Below, in pieces: positions 10,282 to 18,807 of a DNA stretch of 64,000 bases (position 1 is its first letter; the number at the start of each line of letters is the position of its first letter). The notes beneath the pieces were generated by a model. It was not told where the DNA came from. It saw only the letters and a program-made list of their open reading frames with translations, and ran no database searches. Position numbers and translations under genes: made by a program. Source of the DNA: a gamma proteobacterium HTCC2207 (GTDB taxonomy: Bacteria > Pseudomonadota > Gammaproteobacteria > Pseudomonadales > Porticoccaceae); assembly GCA_905182855.1 (NCBI GenBank), contig CAJJDA010000004.1, positions 338,993-402,992 of the forward strand, given 5' to 3'.

Positions 10282-10310
10282 AAAAAAGCCCGCGCACTGC
10301 GGGCTTTTTA
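10282..10310 (+). terminator. Intrinsic terminator after purH
   Basis: GCCCGC (10288-10293), a five-base loop and GCGGGC (10299-10304) form a perfect stem, flanked by an A-run before and a T-run after, so it could act in both directions. It lies 20 bases after the purH stop. Confidence 0.9.
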
Positions 10311-10635
10311 ATGTCTAAACTATCTCTGATTGCGCTGCAACAACTGCAACAACGCTAGAGTATCAACCTCCTAATGCTAAACGCAGTCAATATTATTTTG
10401 GATAAAACAGAAAATCATGCATCATTATTTTAAATAGTTTCCGACGGCGATGGAGGGTGAAAATTTGGCCATAGATTATCTGATTGAGAAAATATCGTAA
10501 CACTCAAGCCGCTGTGCTGGTCTGCGGGAAATCGTATGTCGGTGCCAAGTTGACTGCCATCTTAGAGCCCTCGACTGTGCTCATATGCGCTTCCTATGAT
10601 ATGGTGACTGCAAATGTAAATTGTGAGCAATAGAG
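10311..10635. other. 325-base gap before the MDR oxidoreductase
   Basis: No gene supported. The first part is AT-rich with a repeated CAACAAC/CAACAA tract near 10338-10355. The end holds a candidate promoter for the oxidoreductase, listed separately. Confidence 0.4.
10571..10600 (+). promoter_or_regulatory. Candidate sigma-70 promoter for MDR oxidoreductase
   Basis: TCGACT (10571-10576), an 18-base spacer and TATGAT (10595-10600) make a moderate match. It lies 36 bases before the ATG. Confidence 0.35.
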
Positions 10636-11649
10636 ATGAAGCGAATTCAACTGGCTAGCCCTGGAGGTCTTGATAATCTGCAGCTTGTAGAAACCGAAAG
10701 GCCTTCGCCCACCGAGGACCAAATCCTTATTAAGGTAGGGTCTAGCAGCCTTAATTATCACGATTTGCTAGTAGCTCAGGGTCATATTCCAACCGAAGAC
10801 GGTCGAGTCGTTTTATCTGATTGCGCTGGAGAAGTGGTAGAAATAGGCTCAGCAGTGACCTTATGGAACGTCGGTGACAAGGTAATGAGCTCCTGCTATC
10901 CGCATTGGCTGGAAGGTGCACCCGAGTATCATTTGCTTAGTTTTATAGGTGATAATGAAGATGGCTACTCGACAGAATATATTGCCATATCTGAGAGATC
11001 GGTGACTAAAACCCCTGATGGTTGGACTCTCCAGGAGGCAGCTACCCTTCCCTGTGCCGGCTTAACTGCCTGGCGAGCCTTGGTTGATGAAGGTCGTCTT
11101 CAGCCAGGTGAAACGGTCCTTGTGCAAGGTACGGGTGGCGTATCCATATTTGCTTTGCAGTTGGCGAAATCAATGGGCGCTAGGGTGATAGCCACCTCAT
11201 CTTCACCCGAAAAACTAGAGCGTCTAAAATCACTTGGCGCAGATGACGTCATTAATTACATCGATGAGCCTCAATGGGGTAAAGCCGTGCTGGCCAAAAC
11301 AGGTGGCCTTGGTGTCGACCATGTCATTGAAGTTGGCGGCGGCGGTACATTTACCGAGTCTGTTAAGGCTACAAAACTCGGTGGGCATATTGCCCTAATC
11401 GGCGTTCTCAGCGGCCCCGCGGTCAGCCAGATGATTTTGCCTCGAATATTTATGAAACAGATCCGTATGAGTGGCATCGCTATGGGTAATCAAACATCGC
11501 AACTGGCTATGTTGGATTATCTGGATACCTCTTCTATTAGGCCCATTATTAGCGAAACATTTGGCCTAGCCGACCTTGCCAGTGCATTTCAACATCAGAT
11601 TGATAACAAGCACTTTGGGAAAATATCGATTTCGATTAGTCGCGATTAA
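10636..11649 (+). CDS. MDR-family NAD(P)-dependent alcohol dehydrogenase/quinone oxidoreductase-like protein
   Basis: A 337-residue medium-chain dehydrogenase/reductase. The N-terminal GroES-like domain contains NYHDLLVAQG and VVLSDCAGEVVEIG; the Rossmann domain has GTGGVSIFALQLAKSMGARV and a second nucleotide-contact segment HVIEVGGGGTF. The zinc-ligand pattern of classical alcohol dehydrogenases is not evident, which favours a zinc-free oxidoreductase, but the substrate cannot be told. It stands alone with its own candidate promoter between purH and purD, a position that is not conserved in relatives. Confidence 0.85.
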   Translation: MKRIQLASPGGLDNLQLVETERPSPTEDQILIKVGSSSLNYHDLLVAQGHIPTEDGRVVLSDCAGEVVEIGSAVTLWNVGDKVMSSCYPHWLEGAPEYHLLSFIGDNEDGYSTEYIAISERSVTKTPDGWTLQEAATLPCAGLTAWRALVDEGRLQPGETVLVQGTGGVSIFALQLAKSMGARVIATSSSPEKLERLKSLGADDVINYIDEPQWGKAVLAKTGGLGVDHVIEVGGGGTFTESVKATKLGGHIALIGVLSGPAVSQMILPRIFMKQIRMSGIAMGNQTSQLAMLDYLDTSSIRPIISETFGLADLASAFQHQIDNKHFGKISISISRD

Positions 11650-11830
11650 ACGCTAGTCTCGGCAAAGAACGGTCTGTCCTTAACTCAAATGTTTACACTT
11701 TACCTGCAGCGCCTGGAAGACCAGAGATCTCTAATTTTGCACCGTTGACCATTTGTTTTGTATCGGCCGTAACAGCCTATATAGCGCAGGGTAAGCCCTA
11801 GAAACTGCGGCTTCTGGCACAGAGGACTCT

Positions 11831-11935
11831 TTAGCTTTTACTGGCCTTCTTCTCTTTTTTGTCGAGACGTTTTTCTTTCATAGTTTTCTCGGGTTTCTTC
11901 TTAGTCGCTTTTTTTGAATCTTGGCCCTTAGCCAT
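11831..11935 (-). CDS. 34-residue lysine-rich small protein
   Basis: A short gene starting MAKGQDSKKATKKKPEKTMK. Nearly half the residues are Lys or Arg and there is no hydrophobic stretch, so it is cytosolic and may bind nucleic acid or be disordered. AAAGGA lies seven bases before the ATG, a strong ribosome site that supports real translation. I recall similar MAKGQD-type lysine-rich small proteins in other proteobacteria, without known function. It is isolated: the neighbours are an oxidoreductase on the other strand and photolyase upstream, about 300 bases away. Confidence 0.65.
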   Translation of the reverse strand: MAKGQDSKKATKKKPEKTMKEKRLDKKEKKASKS

Positions 11936-12233
11936 ACATTTGTCCTTTTGCTAGTAGTTAAAATACTGTTCGCTACTGGTGTTTCCTAACGATTTGCCTT
12001 TCGGATTATGAACTTTTGTGAAGGCTAAATTTAACGTCTTTGGCCAGCGGCGGCCACAGTTGCATCAGCCTAAATCTGCATGTTATGCCTGTTAAGTTAA
12101 CACATTAGGCCGCGTAATGATTGTAGGATGAGGCCTTAAGGCTGTTCGCTTTGTCAACGGGCCTGGTTGCTGACGCTGCTATTGTTTAACTGCCGCTCTA
12201 GCTCTAAACCTGCTGCGCGATGATGTGGTGTGT

Positions 12234-13719
12234 TTATAGGTTGATCTTGGTCACAGCAAAGGCCTCTAGAGCGCGCACTCTAGATTCTTTGATGTCCACA
12301 ATCGGGGCTGGGTAATTGACGTCAATCTTCACTCCTGCTTGTTGCAGAACGTCGTCGGGTGCCAACCAGGGGCAGTGAATATACTTGGCCGGCATGTTCG
12401 CCAGCTCTGGCACGTAACGTCGAATATATTCGCCCTGCTTATCGAATTTTTCACTCTGGGTAATGGGGTTAAAGATTCTAAAGAAGGGCGCAGCATCTGC
12501 TCCACATCCGGCAATCCACTGCCAACCGGCACTGTTGCTGGCAAGGTCTGCGTCAACTAAGCAGTCCCAAAACCATTCTTCTCCACTATGCCAGTGAATT
12601 AATAAATTCTTGACAAGGAATGAGCCCACCACCATGCGCACACGATTGTGCATGTAGCCGGTGCTGTAAAGTTCGCGCATGCCAGCATCCACCAGAGGGT
12701 AGCCGGTCTTGCCCTGCTGCCAAGCCTTTAGATTTGATTTGGTGTCGTTAGCCCATGGGAATAGATCAAAGCGAGTTTGCAGGTTTTTGCTCGGTAACTG
12801 GGGAAAATGATAGAGCAGATAGTATGAAAATTCGCGCCAGCCCAGTTCACTTAAAAAAGTATCTAGGCTGGCTTCATTATTGATAATGGCCGCCGCATCG
12901 GCGGCGCGATGCCAGGCGGTATTGGGTGAGATCTGGCCAAAATGTAGGTAGGGCGAAAGGCGTGAGACGTTGGCCTTGTCGGGGAAATTTCGACCCTCAC
13001 GATAGTCCTCTAGCTCTGCCATCACAAAATCGTCAAGCCGGTCTTGTGCAGCCTCTTCACTTATATCCCAACGCGCTTGCATTTCAGTATCCCATTTTAT
13101 TATGGGCTTCAATTCCAGATCTTCTAGCTTAAGTGAGTCTTCACTTAAATTGAGTGAGCGGACACTATTTGGCGCTGCGAGGGGCTTCCGCGGAGACACT
13201 TTAGACAGGCATCCACGGCGATAATAAGGGGTGAATACCTTGTAGGGTGTCTGGTCTTTTTTAAGTACTTGCCAGGGCTCCCAAAGCAGAGATCCATTAA
13301 AACTTTGCACCTCAATGTCAGCGGCCTTTAGGGCCGTTTTGATTTCACCATCACGGGCGATTCTCCAAGGTTCATAGCAGCGATTCCAGTACACACCCTG
13401 CGCCGATGTATCGCTGGCGAGTTGGCTCAAGATCGCCAATGGCTCACCCCGATATAACTGCAGTTTCCCATGGAGGGAGGTATTCAAAGACTCTAACGCG
13501 TGGTGTAACCACCAACGACTAGCACCGCCCATACTCCAGTCACCGGCATTGGTGTCATCGAGTATATAGACAGGTATGACGTCGCCTTTTTCGCAAGCAG
13601 CGCAGAGCGCGGGATTATCGGCAAGTCGGAGATCCTGACGGAACCAGACGATTGAGGGCCTATTAAACTTTGAGATGGGTACATCCTTTTTTTGCGGTGC
13701 TGGATTTACGGCGTAGCAT
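12234..13719 (-). CDS. phrB: Deoxyribodipyrimidine photolyase (frame break near start)
   Basis: A light-driven repair enzyme that splits cyclobutane pyrimidine dimers with FAD and an antenna cofactor. The N-terminal Rossmann part contains NRPSIVWFRQDLRLADNPAL and the C-terminal FAD domain contains WREFSYYLLYHFPQLP, YPLVDAGMRELYSTGYMHNR and NSAGWQWIAGCGADAAPFFR. The reading frame is open upstream to about 13690 but has no start codon there; an ATG at 13719 is in frame only if the seven-base A-run (13687-13693) is really six. With that correction the protein has 494 residues, near the family norm. No strong ribosome site precedes 13719, so the start remains uncertain. Confidence 0.9.
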
Positions 13720-13815
13720 GCTGTTTAGATTGACTGGCTGATAGGTTATCACTTTAGGCCGGCTGCAGACTAGGGGTTGGTGTGTTGCTTTTTTTACTGC
13801 GCTCAGGCGTCACTC

Positions 13816-13824
13816 TGCTACAAT
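13816..13824 (+). promoter_or_regulatory. Candidate extended -10 promoter for purD
   Basis: TGC followed by TACAAT forms an extended -10 element 33 bases before the purD ATG. No good -35 is visible, as expected when an extended -10 is used. AAGGTGGA then supplies the ribosome site. Confidence 0.45.
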
Positions 13825-13856
13825 TCCCGCTCAAATTTTAAGGTGGAAGACAATCG

Positions 13857-15158
13857 ATGAATGTACTGGTTATTGGCTCTGGTGGCCGCGAACATGCTCT
13901 GGCTTGGAAGGCAGCGCAGAGTGCTGATATTGGCACTGTATATGTGGCGCCGGGTAATGCGGGTACGGCTATTGAACCCAACTTAGAAAATGTTGCGATT
14001 GACATCAACGACTTCGGTGGACTGGCTGATTTTGCTGAGGAAAATAATGTTGGCCTGACCATAGTGGGGCCGGAGCAACCGCTAGTTGATGGCGTCGTTA
14101 ATTATTTCCAACAGCGCAGCCTACCAATATTTGGTCCCTCAAAAGAAGCGGCACAGTTAGAGGGCTCTAAGGCCTTCACCAAAGATTTTCTAGAGCGCCA
14201 GAAGATACCGACCGCAGAGTACGGTAACTTTACTGACCTCGATGCGGCACTTGCGTACCTACACGATGCTGGCGCACCCATTGTTATTAAGGCCGACGGC
14301 TTGGCGGCGGGTAAAGGGGTCATTGTGGCTATGACCATTGCCGACGCTGAGGAGGCTGTGCGCGATATGCTGTCAGGCAACGCCTTTGGTGAAGCTGGTC
14401 ACCGGGTGGTAATTGAAGAATTTCTTGACGGTGAAGAAGCCAGTTTTATTGTCATGGTAGATGGCAGTAATGTGCTGCCTATGGCCACCAGCCAAGATCA
14501 TAAGCGGGCGGCAAACGGAGACACCGGGCCCAACACAGGCGGTATGGGTGCTTATTCTCCGGCGCCAGTGGTGGACAGCACAGTCTACCAACGGATTATG
14601 AATGAGGTGATTTACCCAACGGTTAAGGGTATGGCTGCAGAAGGCAATAAATACACGGGCTTTCTTTACGCGGGCCTAATGATCATGGCGGATGGTACAC
14701 CTAAGGTGATTGAGTTTAATTGCCGCTTTGGCGATCCTGAGACTCAGCCTATTTTACTGCGCCTACAATCCGATCTTGTCGGCCACTGTGTCGCGGCGCT
14801 AACCGGTGACTTAGACAAACAATCCGCGCAATGGGATCCACGTCCGGCCGTCGGTGTGGTGCTGGCCGCTGGCGGTTACCCTGAGGCCTATCGCGGCGGT
14901 GATGTGATTAATGGACTGCGCGCCCCGACCGCCGGTGACCAGAATGAAAAAGTGTTCCATGCCGGTACGGCACAGGTCGGTGATGACCTGGTAACCAATG
15001 GCGGTCGTGTACTTTGTGCGACAGCGATTGGGGATTCAGTGTTAGACGCTCAACGCAAAGCCTACCGACTGGTGTCAGAGATTCATTGGGATGATGTCTA
15101 TTTTAGAGAAGATATTGCCTGGCGAGCGATCGAACGCGAGCAGCGGATAACCGATTAG
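13857..15158 (+). CDS. purD: Phosphoribosylamine-glycine ligase
   Basis: A 433-residue ATP-grasp enzyme joining glycine to phosphoribosylamine in purine synthesis. It begins MNVLVIGSGGREHALAWK, with the ATP-grasp core VIKADGLAAGKGVIVA and DHKRAANGDTGPNTGGMGAY, then the catalytic FNCRFGDPETQ. Length and motifs are complete. In Pseudomonas it directly follows purH; here it has its own promoter and is separated by an oxidoreductase, a small gene and photolyase. Confidence 0.98.
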   Translation: MNVLVIGSGGREHALAWKAAQSADIGTVYVAPGNAGTAIEPNLENVAIDINDFGGLADFAEENNVGLTIVGPEQPLVDGVVNYFQQRSLPIFGPSKEAAQLEGSKAFTKDFLERQKIPTAEYGNFTDLDAALAYLHDAGAPIVIKADGLAAGKGVIVAMTIADAEEAVRDMLSGNAFGEAGHRVVIEEFLDGEEASFIVMVDGSNVLPMATSQDHKRAANGDTGPNTGGMGAYSPAPVVDSTVYQRIMNEVIYPTVKGMAAEGNKYTGFLYAGLMIMADGTPKVIEFNCRFGDPETQPILLRLQSDLVGHCVAALTGDLDKQSAQWDPRPAVGVVLAAGGYPEAYRGGDVINGLRAPTAGDQNEKVFHAGTAQVGDDLVTNGGRVLCATAIGDSVLDAQRKAYRLVSEIHWDDVYFREDIAWRAIEREQRITD

Positions 15159-15240
15159 GCGGACTATTTGGGCGAGGAGAAATACTTTATAAATGCAGCT
15201 ACAATAGCCCTGGACAATCAAGCATGATGAGTAAGAGACT

Positions 15241-15885
15241 ATGTTAAATCGACAACTGTCAGGGCTGGACCAGTTAGTGACCCAATTAGATCAGGGCCTG
15301 CGCACCCTGGTCGGAAATGCTCCAACGCCGCAGCGAGCGTCTCCAGCAATTGACTTGGATGATGCTGAGCTGTCGGCGCAAGAGCGTAAAAGGGCACTGG
15401 GTTTGATGCGGGTTAACCACGCTGGGGAAGTTTGCGCACAGGCTCTTTATCAGGGACAGGCGCTAACCGCTAAGTTGCCCGAAGTCGGCGCTCAGATGGA
15501 ACGTGCTGCAGCCGAAGAGCTGGATCATTTGGCTTGGTGTGAAGAGCGAATTACAGAGCTTGGTGGTCGTACTAGCCTTCTCAATCCTGTTTGGTACGCG
15601 ATGTCGTTCGGCCTTGGCGCGGCGGCTGGATTGGTTAGCGACAAGCTGAGCTTGGGCTTTGTGGCTGCGACCGAAGATCAGGTCTGCGATCATTTGAAAA
15701 CACACCTGAATCAACTGCCCAGCGGTGATCATAAAAGTCGCGCCATCGTCGAGCAGATGCTGTCTGACGAGGAACGGCATGCCCAGAGCGCCCTAGATGC
15801 TGGCGGACAGCGTTTCTCCGAGCCCGTTAAAAAACTAATGACTGCGGTATCATCAGCCATGACTCTCAGCAGTTATCGACTTTAA
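15241..15885 (+). CDS. coq7: 2-nonaprenyl-3-methyl-6-methoxy-1,4-benzoquinol hydroxylase Coq7
   Basis: A 214-residue membrane-associated di-iron monooxygenase of ubiquinone synthesis. Iron ligands follow the family pattern: [16 protein letters not shown], then [15 protein letters not shown], then EDQVCDHL and [10 protein letters not shown]. It replaces UbiF of enteric bacteria. Its stop overlaps the stop of the convergent lysR gene by three bases. In P. aeruginosa coq7 lies near crp (vfr) and an osmC-type gene, as here. Confidence 0.95.
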   Translation: MLNRQLSGLDQLVTQLDQGLRTLVGNAPTPQRASPAIDLDDAELSAQERKRALGLMRVNHAGEVCAQALYQGQALTAKLPEVGAQMERAAAEELDHLAWCEERITELGGRTSLLNPVWYAMSFGLGAAAGLVSDKLSLGFVAATEDQVCDHLKTHLNQLPSGDHKSRAIVEQMLSDEERHAQSALDAGGQRFSEPVKKLMTAVSSAMTLSSYRL

Positions 15886-16853
15886 AAAGTCTCTGGGTCC
15901 GTCGTCTGACCTTTATCCCACTCGCGCATTAAACCGACAATCTTATCGCCCAACCAGCGATGAATCGGGGAACCTGACGTTCTTTTGTGCTCCAACAGTA
16001 CTAGTGAAATGGTGCCCTCGTGAGGCAACTCAACGGGGTAGCGCTTGCGCACAATGCGATACATCTCTCGCTCCATAGTCAGGCCATACTTGGCGGCTAC
16101 CATTAGGCAGTCGGTGTCACAGACTGTTTCCATGGCAGTCATAAGCTGGTTGGTGACCATGGCTTTCTTCCTTTTGCGCCCAAGATCCCGCAGTACTCGA
16201 TCAAATCGAGCATCAGTTCTGGCGCTTACGCGCTTTGAAATCAACAGATAGTATTGGATAAAGGGGTATTCTAATATCTCATCGAGAGTGACGCGAGCCT
16301 TCTTGGCTAGCGGATGTCCCTCTCGCATCCAAATGGATGGGGTGAAGATCGCAAGCTTGCGGGCGCGGACATCTTCGGTGATACCTTTGTCTATATCTAT
16401 AGCAAAATCGAGAATGCCTTCCGATAGCTCTCCCTCAACGGAGTCCGTTTCACTTGAGATCGACAGAACCACACCTGGGGCATATTGAGTGACTATTTTA
16501 GTCAGCTCTGATACCAGGGCAATAGCCACGAATTCTGGAACTGCAATAGTAATCTCTCCCACATAGGCGGCGGGGTCAAACTCACCCTCTGTGACCATCT
16601 CTAAAATACTGTCAAGCAAGCGGGGTAAGCGCAGCTGTAATTCTCGCGCTTTAGGGGTAGCCACTAAGGCATTACCAGTTCGTGTAAACAACGGATCATC
16701 CAATTGATGCCTAAGGCGCTGCAGCACTCTGCTCATCGCAGGCTGAGTGATAAACAGGCGCTGGGCAGCTCGCGTCACACTTTTTTCTTCCAGCAACGCT
16801 TGAAGTGATACCAATAAATTAAGGTCAAGACGAGATAGCTTTTGCAGATTCAT
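15882..16853 (-). CDS. LysR-family transcriptional regulator
   Basis: A 323-residue regulator. The N-terminal helix-turn-helix is clear in [20 protein letters not shown] and [20 protein letters not shown]; the rest is a substrate-binding domain. The [14 protein letters not shown] start resembles the LeuO/NodD branch. I chose the ATG at 16853, preceded by GAGG eight bases away; the frame is open 93 bases further up but without a site. It is divergent from a 36-residue micro-protein gene and the shared gap holds two perfect dyads typical of LysR operators. Effector unknown. Confidence 0.92.
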   Translation of the reverse strand: MNLQKLSRLDLNLLVSLQALLEEKSVTRAAQRLFITQPAMSRVLQRLRHQLDDPLFTRTGNALVATPKARELQLRLPRLLDSILEMVTEGEFDPAAYVGEITIAVPEFVAIALVSELTKIVTQYAPGVVLSISSETDSVEGELSEGILDFAIDIDKGITEDVRARKLAIFTPSIWMREGHPLAKKARVTLDEILEYPFIQYYLLISKRVSARTDARFDRVLRDLGRKRKKAMVTNQLMTAMETVCDTDCLMVAAKYGLTMEREMYRIVRKRYPVELPHEGTISLVLLEHKRTSGSPIHRWLGDKIVGLMREWDKGQTTDPETF

Positions 16854-16883
16854 AATGGAAGCCTCAGTGCAGTCAGTAACAGG

Positions 16884-16895
16884 TATTACATAATA
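16884..16895. promoter_or_regulatory. Perfect dyad TATTA-CA-TAATA, possible LysR site
   Basis: A 12-base inverted repeat in the lysR/micro-protein gap, about 31 bases before the lysR start and 25 bases from a second dyad. Spacing fits paired LysR recognition and activation sites. AT-rich palindromes can arise by chance. Confidence 0.4.
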
Positions 16896-16906
16896 GCATA
16901 CAGTTG

Positions 16907-16921
16907 ATGCAAACAATGCAT
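16907..16921. promoter_or_regulatory. Perfect 15-base dyad matching the LysR T-N11-A box
   Basis: ATGCA-AACAA-TGCAT is a perfect inverted repeat and contains T-N11-A (TGCAAACAATGCA), the consensus operator form of LysR regulators. It ends one base before the candidate -35 of the micro-protein gene, a typical activating position. Confidence 0.55.
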
Positions 16922-16951
16922 TTGAATTATGACCTCGTAAGGCCATATTAT
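16922..16951 (+). promoter_or_regulatory. Candidate promoter for the 36-residue micro-protein
   Basis: TTGAAT (16922-16927), 18-base spacer, TATTAT (16946-16951). Expected transcript start near 16958, about 40 bases before the ATG. Confidence 0.5.
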
Positions 16952-16996
16952 CTGAGCAGTTGCTCTATACAGATGACGCAACTAAGGAGAAACACC

Positions 16997-17107
16997 ATGA
17001 CACTCGTATATGTACTGATCGGTTTCATCGGATTAGCGGGTGCTGCAATTGCGAAAGATGATTTCGTTAAGTTGGAAGCGCCTAAGTTGGAAGCTTCTGA
17101 TAAGTAA
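16997..17107 (+). CDS. 36-residue membrane micro-protein
   Basis: The protein starts MTLVYVLIGFIGLAGAAIAK, a single hydrophobic segment of about 17 residues, followed by a short charged tail with a tandem KLEAP/KLEAS repeat. It may be a small inner-membrane protein or a secreted peptide cut after AIA; the lack of an N-terminal basic residue favours the first. AAGGAG lies seven bases before the ATG, a candidate promoter precedes it and an intrinsic terminator follows, so this looks like a complete one-gene unit. I do not recognise a family. The divergent LysR gene is the likely regulator. Confidence 0.7.
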   Translation: MTLVYVLIGFIGLAGAAIAKDDFVKLEAPKLEASDK

Positions 17108-17215
17108 GGTTACGGTCCGGTTTTATTAGCATCGGAGCAAGCTTGATTTACAGATTTATCAAATTCGAAGTACACAGCATTACCCCTCTAGATCCTTGCT
17201 ATAGGATTATTTGAC

Positions 17216-17242
17216 AGGGACCTGAAAAGGTCCCTTTTTTTT
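17216..17242 (+). terminator. Intrinsic terminator after micro-protein gene
   Basis: AGGGACC and GGTCCCT pair around a short A-rich loop and are followed by eight T residues. Confidence 0.9.
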
Positions 17243-17453
17243 AGGGTCCATTTTTTGGCATTCTTATCGCAACAGGCAAGACCAAAGTCATTACAAAAAC
17301 ATATAATGTTAATGTTAATAATACATTGGTTAGTTGGTCTCTTCTATTTTTATCATGCGTATGATTAGACAGCGTTTGATTTTAAGTCGCTCTGTCGCGA
17401 TTTGTTACAAGTTTACCCCCACCCTTTCTTTGTGATCCATCCAAAGATTTTTT

Positions 17454-17482
17454 AAGGAGCCTCACTTAGGCTCCTTTTTTTT
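17454..17482 (+). terminator. Second intrinsic terminator
   Basis: AAGGAGCC and GGCTCCTT pair around a seven-base loop, followed by a T-run. No protein gene precedes it after the first terminator. Confidence 0.85.
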
Positions 17483-17516
17483 GCTTGCGACATTGGAAAT
17501 GATTATGCCATGCGGT

Positions 17517-17936
17517 CTAGGCCGCCTCGATCGTGTAACTGTGGGTCATCTTTACGCCAGCCAATTCCAGCATAATAGAGGCGGAGCAGTATTTCTCGGC
17601 TGATAGCTCAACAGCTCTTTTTACTTGGGCTTCCTTTAAATTGGCGCCACTGACAATAAAGTGCAGGTGAATCTTACTAAAAACAGCGGGTACCGCGTCC
17701 ACGCGCTCGGCCTGAAGTTCTGTTTTGCAAGCCGTCACCTGCTGCCTGCCCTTTTTAAGCATGGTCATAACATCAAAAGAAGCACAGCCTCCCAATCCCA
17801 TCAGTATCATCTCCATGGGTCGACATCCCATGTTACGCCCTCCCTGATCTGGCGCTCCATCCATAACGACGGAATGCCCACTGCCCGACTCGCCTAGAAA
17901 CATAACGCCGTCTACCCACTTAATTGTTGCTTTCAT
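17517..17936 (-). CDS. OsmC/YhfA-family protein
   Basis: A 139-residue OsmC-fold protein. The two conserved cysteines of the family, in GLGGCASFDVMTMLKKG and SAEKYCSASIMLE, are present; in characterised relatives such a pair reduces organic hydroperoxides, while the YhfA branch is poorly characterised. The ATG at 17936 follows GAGGTG at good spacing; an in-frame extension of 12 codons lacks support. It is divergent from crp, the same arrangement as yhfA-crp in E. coli and near vfr in Pseudomonas. Confidence 0.9.
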   Translation of the reverse strand: MKATIKWVDGVMFLGESGSGHSVVMDGAPDQGGRNMGCRPMEMILMGLGGCASFDVMTMLKKGRQQVTACKTELQAERVDAVPAVFSKIHLHFIVSGANLKEAQVKRAVELSAEKYCSASIMLELAGVKMTHSYTIEAA

Positions 17937-18097
17937 AAGACACCTCACTGTTAGGGCCGCAAAGGGTAGCATAGAGTACCGCTAAATATTTTGGCAGGAT
18001 GGCAATATTTTGACTACTATTAAGTGTGACAGTCGCTCCATATCGGCTATCTAAAACGGCGAAGGAAAGCGCTTAAGGAAACTATACAAGGAGAAAT

Positions 18098-18730
18098 ATG
18101 ATGACACCTCTTACCCCCCATATAGACAATGTAGAGGAATTTTTGAGCCATTGTCACCGGCGCAGGTATCCTGCAAAAACTCTTATTATTTATGCCGGCG
18201 ATAAGGCAGATACCCTCTATTACATTATTAAAGGATCCGTTGCGGTGGTCATTGAACAAGAAGATACGAGTAAAGAAATAATTCTGGCTTATCTGAATGC
18301 TGGAGACTTTGTTGGTGAAATGGGCCTGTTTGAAGAACAAAAACGCAGCGCTTGGATTCGCACCAGAACAGAATGCGAAGTCGGAGAAATTAGCTATTCA
18401 AAATTTATTGAAATAGGGCGCAACCACTCGGAATTCCTACTGGCGATTTGCAACCAGATGGCCCAGCGCCTTCGCGACACCACACGCAAGGTCAGCGACC
18501 TAGCCTTTCTTGACGTGACAGGTCGCGTTGCTCGCGCTCTGCTCGATCTCTCTAAACAGCCTGATGCTATGTCTCATCCAGACGGCATGCAGATAAAGAT
18601 CACCCGACAGGAGATTGGCCGTATCGTCGCCTGCTCACGAGAGATGGTCGGTCGCGTCCTAAAAGAACTAGAGTCTAATGGCCTGCTGTCTGTCTCGGGC
18701 AAGACCATGGTGGTGTATGGAACCCGCTAG
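18098..18730 (+). CDS. crp: cAMP receptor protein Crp/Vfr
   Basis: A 210-residue global regulator. The cyclic-nucleotide domain contains [20 protein letters not shown], with the Glu and Arg that contact cAMP in GEMGLF and RSAW. The C-terminal helix-turn-helix [20 protein letters not shown] is nearly identical to E. coli CRP, so it should recognise TGTGA-N6-TCACA. Length equals E. coli CRP. The leader has a half-site TGTGAC near 18027 that could serve autoregulation. AAGGAG lies before the ATG. Confidence 0.97.
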   Translation: MMTPLTPHIDNVEEFLSHCHRRRYPAKTLIIYAGDKADTLYYIIKGSVAVVIEQEDTSKEIILAYLNAGDFVGEMGLFEEQKRSAWIRTRTECEVGEISYSKFIEIGRNHSEFLLAICNQMAQRLRDTTRKVSDLAFLDVTGRVARALLDLSKQPDAMSHPDGMQIKITRQEIGRIVACSREMVGRVLKELESNGLLSVSGKTMVVYGTR

Positions 18731-18807
18731 CCCAAAAAGCGCGGGCGAGGTATCGAAATTGTAAGTACTTCTTACAAGACGCCCAACAATCCGCTTAACA
18801 GACCGAA

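Larger units (their letters stand above)
17108..17516. other. 409-base gap with two terminators
   Basis: Two strong + strand terminators lie here, at 17216-17242 and 17454-17482. The first ends the micro-protein transcript. The roughly 210 bases between them hold no supported protein gene (only 20- and 26-codon frames without ribosome sites), so the second may end a small RNA or serve as a backup. Confidence 0.5.

Noticed and set aside
10618..10635. TGTGAGCAATAG as a CRP or lac-type operator before the oxidoreductase
   Set aside because: Only one half matches the CRP consensus; the second half is absent.
13493..13684. Separate 63-codon gene at the start of phrB
   Set aside because: The photolyase frame runs straight through this region; the other frame has no family features.
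17301..17428. Two tiny open frames (20 and 26 codons) between terminators
   Set aside because: No ribosome sites and no sensible amino acid pattern.
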